A stretch of 64,000 nt of DNA, taken from assembly GCF_900113125.1 (NCBI RefSeq), contig NZ_FOOG01000005.1:1-64000 (forward strand), in the 5' to 3' direction. The position numbers were made by a program, and so were the translations under genes. Positions within the stretch are counted from its first letter, which is position 1; each line of letters begins with the position of its first letter. The notes beneath the pieces are model-generated. The model was given only the letters and a program-made list of their open reading frames with translations. It did not search any database and was not told the origin of the DNA. Source of the DNA: Halobacillus alkaliphilus. GTDB lineage: Bacteria > Bacillota > Bacilli > Bacillales > Halobacillaceae. Positions 25,936 to 33,169 of this stretch are shown piece by piece.

Positions 25936-27150
25936 ATGAGTGATAAAAAAACTAGTCTACACACTGAAGATGACCGTGCAAAGAAGTCAAAATTTGACGT
26001 AAATAGTACAACTTCAAGAGCGGTTATTGGAAGTGCCATAGGTTTGGCAGCTGGGTTAATGACAACTGCTAAGAAATTGAAATCCTCTGATGATGAGAAT
26101 ACGTCTCAGAAGGAAAATAATAATTCTACTGAAAATCAGAATAGCAACTCTGAACCAGAAAACCAGCACACGAATGATCAAGAAGAAGGCAGTAGAAGTA
26201 AACGAGCGGTTTTGAAAGAAAATGTAAGTAAAGCCGGGTCAAAAGTCAGTAAAGTTGGTACTGTAGCAGGTTCTAAACTTAGCGAAGCTGGCAGCAAAGT
26301 AGGAGAAGCAACTTCAAGTGCTGGAACTAAAGTGAGTGAAGCAGGCTCAAAGGCGGGTTCTGGCTTTAAGAGTTTTAAAGACAAAACGAAAGAAAGAACC
26401 AGCAGTGTAGCCAGCAGATTCAGAAGATCTGAAAGCGATAATGCTAGTGGAAGCTCTAAAACGACCTTAATCAATACGAATCCTATTGAGAATCAACAGC
26501 AATCCAGTGATTCTTCCGAGGAAAACAGTCAGCAAAATCAACCAAGCAACTCTTCCGAGGAACGCCAACAGCAGCCGAGTGGAAGCTCTGAAGCGTCCAA
26601 CCAGCAATCAGGTAATTCTCAAGGAAGCGGGCAGCAGAATCAACAAGAAGATTCCGCACCTTCTAATAACGAGCAGCAATCAAGCAACTCTTCCGAGGAA
26701 CGCCAACAGCAGCCGAGTGGAAGCTCTGAAGCATCCAACCAGCAATCAGGTAATTCTCAAGGAAACGGGCAGCAGAATCAACAAGAAAATTCCGCATCGT
26801 CTAATAATGACCAGCAGACAAGCAATTCTTCTGAGGAACGTCAACAGCAGGAAAAAAACACATCAGAAGAAAATAACCAGCAAGGAAGCGAGTCTTCAGG
26901 AATTAAGCAGTTTGAGCCAGACAATAATTCATCAGAACAGAGTCAACAGCCAAGTAATTCCGGAGAAAGCAAGCAGCAAGAAGAAAATTCTTCTGCCGAT
27001 GAACAGCAGTCCTCAACCACTCAAGAGAAAATTGCAAACTCTTCACATGAAGAAGTAGCAGCATCCAAAGAACAGGATAATGAAAACAAAGATTCTCAAA
27101 GTAAAAAGCATAAAACGTCACTATCAAGCAATGATGATACTACTAACTAA
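25936..27150 (+). CDS. gvpT: Low-complexity GvpT-like gas vesicle accessory protein with 46-residue tandem repeat
   Basis: 404 residues. A basic, polar N-terminus is followed by a short glycine-zipper-like hydrophobic stretch (AVIGSAIGLAAGLM, ~31-44). A Lys/Ser/Ala/Gly region of amphipathic 11-residue units follows (SKVSKVG, SKLSEAG, SKVGEAT, TKVSEAG; about 97-140). A Gln/Ser/Asn/Glu-rich tail runs from ~180 to the end, with a 46-residue tandem repeat starting SNSSEERQQQ. The assignment to GvpT rests mainly on position between gvpJ and gvpU, as in B. megaterium. Composition suggests a disordered, salt-tolerant, vesicle-associated protein. Confidence 0.65.
   Translation: MSDKKTSLHTEDDRAKKSKFDVNSTTSRAVIGSAIGLAAGLMTTAKKLKSSDDENTSQKENNNSTENQNSNSEPENQHTNDQEEGSRSKRAVLKENVSKAGSKVSKVGTVAGSKLSEAGSKVGEATSSAGTKVSEAGSKAGSGFKSFKDKTKERTSSVASRFRRSESDNASGSSKTTLINTNPIENQQQSSDSSEENSQQNQPSNSSEERQQQPSGSSEASNQQSGNSQGSGQQNQQEDSAPSNNEQQSSNSSEERQQQPSGSSEASNQQSGNSQGNGQQNQQENSASSNNDQQTSNSSEERQQQEKNTSEENNQQGSESSGIKQFEPDNNSSEQSQQPSNSGESKQQEENSSADEQQSSTTQEKIANSSHEEVAASKEQDNENKDSQSKKHKTSLSSNDDTTN
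26545..26850 (+). repeat. 138-bp tandem repeat inside gvpT-like gene
   Basis: Copies begin at 26545, 26683 and 26821 with AGCAA(C/T)TCTTC. The first two are almost identical at the base level; the third is partial (~30 bases). Unit of 138 bp = 46 codons, in frame. Confidence 0.9.
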
Positions 27151-27180
27151 AAGTAGTAATTATAGAAGGGAGAAGATAAT

Positions 27181-27546
27181 ATGGACGATTTACTCATGAC
27201 TTATGTGAAAGCTGCTAATCAACACGGTTTTTCCCTGGATATCACTTTGAACATTAATGGTGCTTTGGTAACTGGGACAACGGTATCAGCGCAGAAATAT
27301 CTAGATTCCGCCAGTCAATCTTTTGAAGGGGGAAATGATGTTTCAAAACAAATCAGCGAAAAGCTGTCCGAGGCCAGCCAAAATGCTGAGGATCAAAATC
27401 AAGAAGACGTAAGCTATATTCATCTGAAAAATGCTCAAGTATATAACGGGGATTCAAGCCCTACTCCCGCCGAAGGTCAATTCTTCTGGCGCGGAAGAAT
27501 GGATCAAGTTGACGGCTTCTTCCTGGGCCGTATTGCATCCGAATAG
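27181..27546 (+). CDS. gvpU: Gas vesicle protein GvpU
   Basis: 121 residues. Soluble; N-terminal LDITLNINGALVTGTTVSAQKYLD and C-terminal FFWRGRMDQVDGFFLGRI match GvpU of the Bacillus cluster. GvpU of B. megaterium has been reported to control clustering of vesicles by a condition-dependent phase change. Here it lies next to a strikingly low-complexity partner (the GvpT-like protein). Last gene of the operon, followed by a terminator. Confidence 0.88.
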   Translation: MDDLLMTYVKAANQHGFSLDITLNINGALVTGTTVSAQKYLDSASQSFEGGNDVSKQISEKLSEASQNAEDQNQEDVSYIHLKNAQVYNGDSSPTPAEGQFFWRGRMDQVDGFFLGRIASE

Positions 27547-27558
27547 TTTTGTAATTAT

Positions 27559-27600
27559 AAGCTTACAGGCTCTTATTCAAATTGAGTCTGTAAGCTTTTT
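27559..27600 (+). terminator. Terminator of the gas vesicle operon
   Basis: AAGCTTACAG (27559-27568) and CTGTAAGCTT (near 27588-27597) pair perfectly, with weaker pairing inside, and are followed by T residues. Confidence 0.85.
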
Positions 27601-27735
27601 GTATAGGTTCTTCTGCTTATTAACACTAAAGGTCGTCATTCATATCTGCTTAACTTTCTAGTCCTCCTTACAAATATCACAATCGACAATACCTCCTACA
27701 TTAGGCTGAATTTTTTGATAAATCAGTCAATAGCG

Positions 27736-27765
27736 TTGATGAATAGGAAAAAATTGTAGTATAAT
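27736..27765 (+). promoter_or_regulatory. Sigma-A promoter of cstA
   Basis: TTGATG (27736-27741), 18-base spacer, TATAAT (27760-27765), about 43 bases before the start codon. Confidence 0.7.
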
Positions 27766-27807
27766 ATCATAAGTATGGAAGCGCATACATAATGAAGGAG
27801 GGGTATT

Positions 27808-29544
27808 GTGAGTGGTATTTGGCTTGCGGTAGTTGGAGGTATTGTTTTTATTCTCGGCTACAGATATTATTCGAAATTCATTGCTGAGAAAATTTATAAG
27901 CTGGATCCGAACTATGTAACACCCGCCCATCAATATAAGGATGGGGTCGATTTTGTCCCGACTAATAAGTTTGTACTATGGGGGCATCATTTTACGTCTG
28001 TTGCTGGAGCTGCGCCAATTGTTGGTCCCGCTATTGCCGTGTATTGGGGCTGGCTGCCGGCGGTACTGTGGGTGCTACTTGGTACCGTTTTTGCAGCGGG
28101 AGTCCACGATTTTGGTACGTTAGTATTATCGGTTAGGAATAAGGGACAATCAGTGGGGACCCTGGCGAGCAAGCTGATCGGTCAAAAAGCGAAAGTGCTG
28201 TTTTTATTCATAATTCTATTATTAGTACTGATGGTCAATGCTGTGTTTGCCTGGGTTATTGCCAACTTGTTCATTTCATTCCCAGCAAGTGTAGTGTCTG
28301 TGTTTATTCAAATTCCTCTGGCGATTTGGATTGGATACAGCGTGTACAAGAAAAAAGGGAATATGCTGCTTCCTTCCATCGTAGCACTGGCTGTTATGTA
28401 TTTGGCAGCAATTGTAGCTAGCTACGTTGATGTTTTGCAAATTGACTTAGTAAAATATTTCGGGGGCGAAGGAGCATCCTCTGCCTTTGGACTTAGTGCC
28501 ACATCCATGGCATTTTTCGTGTGGATTGTGGTGTTGATGGTTTATGTATATATCGCTTCTACTCTTCCTGTATGGAAGCTACTTCAGCCTCGTGATTACA
28601 TTAACTCTCACCAGCTGATCGTCGGGCTTGGATTATTGTATTTAGGTTTACTTTTCACCAATCCGGAAATCACGGCTCCCGTGACGAATTCTACAGCAGA
28701 TACGTCATGGTTCCCGCTTTTATTCATTACGATTGCATGCGGAGCGATTTCTGGTTTCCACGGGCTGGTATCATCGGGAACGTCTTCCAAACAGCTGAAC
28801 AATGAAATGGACGCCAGATTTGTAGGCTATTTAGGTTCTGTAGGGGAAGGGGCGCTCGCATTAGTTGCGATTATTGCAGTAGTTACTTTCTTCCCTACAG
28901 CAGGAGAATTCACAGCAACTTACAGCAGTTTTACAGCTGCAAGCAGTGCAGGTCTTGGGGTGTTTATCCAGGGAGCCGGACAGCTCGCATCAGGACTGGG
29001 GATTCCCGTAGCTGTTGCTTCAACGATTGTTTCCGTTATTGTAGTGAGTTTTGCCGCAACTACGCTGGACTCGTCTGTCAGATTAATGCGTTATATCATC
29101 GCAGAACTTGGGACCGAGTATAAAGTCACTCCCCTTACGAAAATGCATGTAGCTACTACCGTTGCGGTAGTTTCCAGTGCGGCCTTGACTTTGATTCCTC
29201 AGGGACCTAAAGGATTTGGTTCTGGCGGTTATCTGTTATGGCCTTTGTTTGGTACTTCCAACCAATTGCTTGCCGGCATCAGTTTATTACTTGTTTCTAT
29301 CTGGCTGAAACGACTGGGACGAAGCTACTGGCCAACCCTGATTCCGATGGTTTTCCTTATGTTCATGACTTTATGGGCGATGATTACCCAGGTACTTGGA
29401 GAATGGGCGCCTTGGGCAGGAGGCAGTGACTGGATGTTATTTACTTTTGGAGCCATCATTCTTATCTTCACTTTCTGGATTCTATTAACAGCTGCATCAG
29501 CTATATTTAAGAGTGACCGCGACTCTGTACAAAAGAGTGCGTAA
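27808..29544 (+). CDS. cstA: Carbon starvation protein CstA family transporter
   Basis: A 578-residue integral membrane protein with about 15 helices. Family markers: NKFVLWGHHFTSVAGAAPIVGPAIAVYWGWLPAVLWVLLGTVFAAGVHDF, SGFHGLVSSGTSSKQLN and the conserved ATTLDSSVRLMRYI. CstA proteins import peptides or pyruvate under carbon limitation; the substrate here is not determinable. GTG start after AAGGAGGGG. Shorter than E. coli CstA (~700), like other Bacillaceae forms. Confidence 0.93.
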   Translation: MSGIWLAVVGGIVFILGYRYYSKFIAEKIYKLDPNYVTPAHQYKDGVDFVPTNKFVLWGHHFTSVAGAAPIVGPAIAVYWGWLPAVLWVLLGTVFAAGVHDFGTLVLSVRNKGQSVGTLASKLIGQKAKVLFLFIILLLVLMVNAVFAWVIANLFISFPASVVSVFIQIPLAIWIGYSVYKKKGNMLLPSIVALAVMYLAAIVASYVDVLQIDLVKYFGGEGASSAFGLSATSMAFFVWIVVLMVYVYIASTLPVWKLLQPRDYINSHQLIVGLGLLYLGLLFTNPEITAPVTNSTADTSWFPLLFITIACGAISGFHGLVSSGTSSKQLNNEMDARFVGYLGSVGEGALALVAIIAVVTFFPTAGEFTATYSSFTAASSAGLGVFIQGAGQLASGLGIPVAVASTIVSVIVVSFAATTLDSSVRLMRYIIAELGTEYKVTPLTKMHVATTVAVVSSAALTLIPQGPKGFGSGGYLLWPLFGTSNQLLAGISLLLVSIWLKRLGRSYWPTLIPMVFLMFMTLWAMITQVLGEWAPWAGGSDWMLFTFGAIILIFTFWILLTAASAIFKSDRDSVQKSA

Positions 29545-29548
29545 AAAT

Positions 29549-29577
29549 AAGAGTCGCACGTACCAGCGTGCGGCTTT
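29549..29577 (+). terminator. Terminator of cstA
   Basis: AAGAGTCGCACG (29549-29560) and CGTGCGGCTTT (29567-29577), one mismatch. Confidence 0.65.
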
Positions 29578-29698
29578 CCTATTTTCATCTTTAATGGAGA
29601 CCGTGTAGAAAAAGCTTGTATAGATTTTTCAAAAGAGTCTTCTTAAACAAAAGGGCCGGAGAGTTGAAGACTCGATTTCGAGGTATTGGGTAGAGAAA

Positions 29699-29821
29699 GG
29701 GGCTTCAGGGAACGTCTTGCTTTCCGCGGGCATGTGCTGAGCTTCCTCGGGCTTAGCAGCCCTGCGGGATCTCACCGATCATGTTCATCCCGCAGGAGTC
29801 TTCGCCGTTCCCTTCCGCCCC
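29699..29821 (+). repeat. GC-rich multi-stem hairpin
   Basis: Stems nest in order: GGGGC (29699-29703)/GCCCC (29817-29821), GGGAACG (29708-29714)/CGTTCCC (29806-29812), CCTGCGGGAT (29761-29770)/ATCCCGCAGG (29787-29796). All three are perfect. No reading frame of note crosses it. Confidence 0.75.
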
Positions 29822-30003
29822 ATTGCGATCATGGAGAGCTCGAAATTCTCTCCATAAACACCTTCCAATGAACAAGGATAATCTATGATTAAACCCTGGT
29901 TTTTACGTGTATTTAAGTGTAGGAACCCTGTACTATAAGCATTCGAGGCAGATGCAGTATGACTCCTTTCTCCTATAGCAGGGTCCGTTCACAAGAAATC
30001 GCT

Positions 30004-30253
30004 GGGTTGGTGGGGAAATGGCAAGACTCCCTGGTTAAAAGCGGAAGCACCTTGGTCAGCGGCGTATGGACTGAGCTGCGGAAATAAAGGAAACACGAAG
30101 AGCGAAGCGATTCGATGTTGACTTATCGTACAGAAATGAGGGAAGTCTCAATAGGTGCTGGAGCTGGATAGCACTTATCGTCGTTTATGTCCTGATTTAC
30201 GCTTATGACTTATGAGCGTGTAAGAACGAGACGAGTTATTTCCCCACCAACCC
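30004..30253. repeat. MITE-like 250-bp unit with perfect 16-bp terminal inverted repeats
   Basis: Ends GGGTTGGTGGGGAAAT (30004-30019) and ATTTCCCCACCAACCC (30238-30253) are exact complements. The interior has stop codons in all frames. No transposase is present. No obvious target-site duplication was noticed. Confidence 0.65.
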
Positions 30254-30365
30254 TTATCCATCTAACGTAAAGGACCCATTTATCTCGAAACTGAGTCTTC
30301 AACAAATGTGACCTTTACTGGGAAACTAACAAGGAATTTAGAGGGAATAAAAGGAGGATTCAATA

Positions 30366-30749
30366 ATGGTGGAAGTCATGATCATTCGTCCAGAGCAGGA
30401 GGTCGGGATGGGGTGCTGCGGCGGAATTTGCAGCGACCGTGATGGATTGATTCATATGCAGGATGAATTCAAACATCATGAAGAAGACAGGGAAGCCTTA
30501 GGAAGACTATATCAGGAAACAGAACGGGAATACGGAGACCTAGTGCAGATTACATTCCTTGACCCTAGAAATATGCTGGCAATTTCCCTCTATTTTCTAA
30601 AACAAGTGAAGGAACGGCATCTCTCTTTTGTAAAAGCCGGGAAGTATATTCTATTCCAAATGAAATACAATGCTATTTTTATAAATGGAAAGCTCGTTGA
30701 AAACCATGAAGCCTATAAGCGCGAGCTTCAAGCTGAAACAGGAGGGTAA
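30366..30749 (+). CDS. Thioredoxin-fold-like protein with N-terminal CCGG-C motif, upstream of ArsA-like ATPase
   Basis: 127 residues, ATG after a consensus AAAAGGAGGA. The N-terminal strand VMIIRP leads into GMGCCGGICS, giving an adjacent Cys pair and a third Cys three residues on. The second half reads like a thioredoxin-fold end (ITFLDPRNMLAI, then YNAIFINGKLVENHEAYKREL). ArsD, the arsenic metallochaperone for ArsA, likewise has an N-terminal Cys pair plus Cys on a thioredoxin fold. Similarity to ArsD is structural inference, not clear homology. It is 3 bases from the next gene, in an apparent three-gene operon. Confidence 0.65.
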   Translation: MVEVMIIRPEQEVGMGCCGGICSDRDGLIHMQDEFKHHEEDREALGRLYQETEREYGDLVQITFLDPRNMLAISLYFLKQVKERHLSFVKAGKYILFQMKYNAIFINGKLVENHEAYKRELQAETGG

Positions 30750-30752
30750 TGA

Positions 30753-31016
30753 ATGGACAAAAAATTTTCATTGAAGAATCTTATTGAGTGGTACGATGAA
30801 GTGCTCAGTCTCCCTCACAAGCAGGAAATTGCCAGAGAACTGAGAGATGAAGATGACTTATTTATGCTGCTAGTCTATTCAGACATGCTCGGCATCCCGA
30901 ACCCTGCTTTTTATTATACGTTGGAACTGTACCCTTACATTATCGAAAAATTCCATGACTGGCATTTGCGGATGGGCATGGAGAAATCACCGCTCGATGG
31001 AATCCGCTGCTGCTGA
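30753..31016 (+). CDS. Cory-CC-star type small protein (C-terminal Cys-Cys)
   Basis: 87 residues ending in GIRCC followed directly by the stop codon. This terminal Cys pair, with the preceding FYYTLELYPYIIEKFHDWHLRMGM segment, matches the small family named cory-CC-star, which is found beside ArsA-family ATPase genes. It is helical, acidic and soluble. The only two Cys are the last two residues, so they are likely to be functional (metal or thiol ligand, or thiol exchange). No biochemical role is known to me. Start ATG after GGAGGGTA. Confidence 0.75.
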   Translation: MDKKFSLKNLIEWYDEVLSLPHKQEIARELRDEDDLFMLLVYSDMLGIPNPAFYYTLELYPYIIEKFHDWHLRMGMEKSPLDGIRCC

Positions 31017-31041
31017 CAAAGAAAAGAAGGAGAGATATTCT

Positions 31042-31989
31042 ATGAATCACTTACAGGGGAATAAGATCGTATTTGTTGGTGGAAAAGGAGGTGTCGGTAA
31101 ATCGACATCCTCCGCTGCAATGGCAGCAGCATTTGCCAGAGAAGGGTATCAAACGCTGGTTGTTTCCACAGACCCTGCGCATAATCTCGGGGATATATTC
31201 CATGAAAAGCTGGAGCATGAGAAAACAAAACTTGACGCCAATCTGTGGGGAATGGAAGTGGATGCGGAACAGGAATCAAAGCGCTACATTCAGGAAGTAA
31301 AAGAAAACCTAGAAGGACTGGTGAAATCCAAAATGGTGGAGGAAGTGCACCGGCAGATCGACATGGCCAGTGCTTCGCCGGGAGCGGATGAAGCGGCCTT
31401 GTTCGACCGGCTGATCTCTATCATTCTAGATGAAGCACCGAACTTTGATAAAATCGTGTTTGATACAGCCCCTACCGGCCACACAGTGCGGCTGCTCTCC
31501 TTACCTGAGCTGATGTCGGTCTGGATTGACGGAATGCTTGAGCGCCGTCGAAAAACAAACGAGAACTATACGGAGCTGCTCAATGACGGAGAACCTGTAG
31601 AAGATCCGATATTTACTATTTTACAAAAACGAAAAGAGAAATTTGCAGCTGTCCGCGAAATTATTCTTGATGAAAAGCAAACGGGCTTTATTTTTGTTCT
31701 CATTCCGGAGCGGCTGCCTATACTAGAGACAAAACAGGCGATCAAACAGCTTGCCCAGCATGACCTTCCCATTCGGACACTAATTATAAATAAAGTACTT
31801 CCCTCACACGCTGATGGCACGTTCTTAGAGCGGAGAAGACGACAGGAACAGACCTACCTTAAACAAATCAAAGAAAGTTTCTCAGCGCAGGAATTAGTAG
31901 AAGTCCCTTTATTCGAAGAAGATGTATCGGATATGGACAAGCTTATGGCGTTTGCCGATCATTTACGAAAAGCTGTCGTTGGAAGCTGA
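31042..31989 (+). CDS. ArsA/Get3 (TRC40) family ATPase
   Basis: A 315-residue single-domain ATPase. The deviant Walker A GGKGGVGKST (13-22) has the signature Lys. Switch I is STDPAHNLGDIF, and switch II is FDTAPTGHTVRLLSLP. Family length fits a homodimer like Get3, not the fused double ArsA of plasmids. There is no Cys in the whole protein, so neither ArsA-type metalloid ligands nor a Get3-type zinc CxxC is present. ATG 31042 with AAGGAGAG upstream is chosen over a longer frame that overlaps the previous gene. Operon partner of the two Cys-pair proteins. Substrate unknown. Confidence 0.85.
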   Translation: MNHLQGNKIVFVGGKGGVGKSTSSAAMAAAFAREGYQTLVVSTDPAHNLGDIFHEKLEHEKTKLDANLWGMEVDAEQESKRYIQEVKENLEGLVKSKMVEEVHRQIDMASASPGADEAALFDRLISIILDEAPNFDKIVFDTAPTGHTVRLLSLPELMSVWIDGMLERRRKTNENYTELLNDGEPVEDPIFTILQKRKEKFAAVREIILDEKQTGFIFVLIPERLPILETKQAIKQLAQHDLPIRTLIINKVLPSHADGTFLERRRRQEQTYLKQIKESFSAQELVEVPLFEEDVSDMDKLMAFADHLRKAVVGS

Positions 31990-32006
31990 GATCGTTTATT
32001 TCAAAG

Positions 32007-32036
32007 ACCCTGAAAGGTATAAAAACCTTCCAGGGT
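32007..32036 (+). terminator. Terminator of the ArsA-like operon
   Basis: ACCCTGAAAGG (32007-32017) and CCTTCCAGGGT (32026-32036), one mismatch, followed by TATTTTAAT. Confidence 0.8.
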
Positions 32037-32068
32037 TATTTTAATATAACAAAAACTACTATTTTCCC

Positions 32069-32095
32069 GTTTAATCCTTAAAGGGGAGTGGGAAT
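32069..32095 (+). promoter_or_regulatory. Candidate sigma-B promoter of the PRC-barrel gene
   Basis: GTTTAA (32069-32074), 15-base spacer, GGGAAT (32090-32095). Both elements match the B. subtilis sigma-B consensus exactly. The start codon is 41 bases downstream. Confidence 0.65.
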
Positions 32096-32135
32096 TGTCT
32101 AGTAATAAACAAATTCTATGAAGAGGTGAAAGACT

Positions 32136-32894
32136 ATGTTTTTGAATGCTACTAGTTTAGAGAAGTTAACTCTCGTAGCTCAAGATGGTGAAATGGGAAA
32201 AATCAAAGATTTATATTTTGATGATGAGAATTATACGATTCGTTATTTAACCATTGCATCCGAGAAATGGTTCCCAGATCAAATTATTTACTTATCCCCT
32301 TCAGCGATCAGCCGAATTGATTTTGAAAAGAAAGTTATTGAAGTCAACCACACTCGTGAAGACTTACGGGAAGGAGCCGGCTTACGTAATGAGAAAGAAA
32401 TGGACCCCGAAAAAGAAGCTGAGTTTGCTGACCGTTTCAACTGGAGTCAATACTGGGCTGGTGAAAGCGTCTGGGGCGAACAGGATACACCGCTCAACTC
32501 CGCTTCAGAAGCAGCGAGCCAGCAGACAGCCGTCAGTGCTCCAGATCGATCTAATCATTTAAGAAGTGTCAACCATATGAAAGGGGTCTTCAGTCACGCG
32601 GATGTATTTGCTGAAGATGAACACGCCGGTTATATCACAGATATTCTTATTGAAGAAGAATCATGGACTATCCGTTATTTTATAGTTAATACGGGCAGCT
32701 GGTCCACCCATCCGTTGACGCTAATATCTCCAGATTGGATTAAGGAAGCCAATTGGAGCGAAGATGAAATTCACATTTCCTTAACCCTTGAAGGAATTGA
32801 AAAAGGACCGATGTATCAAAAAAATAAATCGGTTACCCGGGGATTTGAAGAAGAGCTGTATCATAGCTACGGGAAACCTGCCTATTGGAAATAA
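32136..32894 (+). CDS. Double PRC-barrel domain protein, probable general-stress protein
   Basis: 252 residues. Two PRC-barrel domains: about 5-80 (GKIKDLYFDDENYTIRYLTI) and about 150-225 (GYITDILIEEESWTIRYFIVNTG). They are joined by an acidic, polar linker. PRC-barrel proteins of this type are soluble beta-barrels found in RNA-processing and photosynthetic proteins and in stress proteins of Bacillaceae. The exact role is unknown. The consensus sigma-B promoter upstream supports stress induction. Confidence 0.75.
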   Translation: MFLNATSLEKLTLVAQDGEMGKIKDLYFDDENYTIRYLTIASEKWFPDQIIYLSPSAISRIDFEKKVIEVNHTREDLREGAGLRNEKEMDPEKEAEFADRFNWSQYWAGESVWGEQDTPLNSASEAASQQTAVSAPDRSNHLRSVNHMKGVFSHADVFAEDEHAGYITDILIEEESWTIRYFIVNTGSWSTHPLTLISPDWIKEANWSEDEIHISLTLEGIEKGPMYQKNKSVTRGFEEELYHSYGKPAYWK

Positions 32895-33061
32895 AAGAAA
32901 AGAGTGGAAATGGTTTGATCCTTTATTGAAGTGGGAACACCTGCTAGTACGCTCGATATATTGAAATAATAGTTAGCTAGAGTTGCTTAAATTAGCTAAA
33001 ACAGTTTCGTTATTGTGGGGTTACCATAAAACAAGGTGGTAAAGATTGTGGTTGGAGCACG

Positions 33062-33091
33062 TTGAAGCTCCAACCCATTAATCGTTATAAT
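33062..33091 (+). promoter_or_regulatory. Putative sigma-A promoter of the putB-rocA operon
   Basis: TTGAAG (33062-33067), 18-base spacer, TATAAT (33086-33091). The -35 lies inside a perfect hairpin, GGTTGGAGC (33050-33058)/GCTCCAACC (33067-33075). That hairpin could instead terminate the PRC-barrel transcript, or be a regulator site. Confidence 0.5.
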
Positions 33092-33169
33092 TTTCTTAAC
33101 AGATGAAATTGTTTGAATTCCATCGAAATTAAAACTCCAAATAAACAAGAAATAGAGGATTGAAGGAGT

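Larger units (their letters stand above)
29663..30303. repeat. Non-coding region bounded by 22-bp inverted repeats, with nested inner repeats
   Basis: An 820-base gap without a credible gene. Outer ends GTTGAAGACTCGATTTCGAG.. (29663-29684) and its complement at 30282-30303 match at 19 of 22 positions. Inside lie a multi-stem hairpin (29699-29821), a small hairpin TGGAGAG/CTCTCCA (29832-29854), an imperfect stem 29922-29986, and an inner unit with perfect 16-bp inverted ends (30004-30253). The G+C-rich hairpin part resembles intergenic repeats I recall from other Bacillaceae genomes. Whether this is a mobile element, a cluster of dispersed repeats or an RNA is open. Confidence 0.65.

Noticed and set aside
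26545-26850. CRISPR-like array
   Set aside because: The 138-bp units are in-frame coding repeats without spacers. No CRISPR array or cas gene was seen anywhere.
26486-27058. 190-residue frame on the + strand inside the gvpT-like gene
   Set aside because: It is the shifted frame of a low-complexity repeat region, without a ribosome site. The real frame begins at 25936 with AAAGGAGG and ends at the operon spacing.
29686-29871. 61-residue frame in the nested-repeat region
   Set aside because: It is read through the GC-rich hairpin and its composition (Arg/Ser-rich) follows the stem sequence; no ribosome site.
29545-30365. tRNA or rRNA gene in the large gap
   Set aside because: The stems do not form a cloverleaf and no rRNA-like sequence is present.
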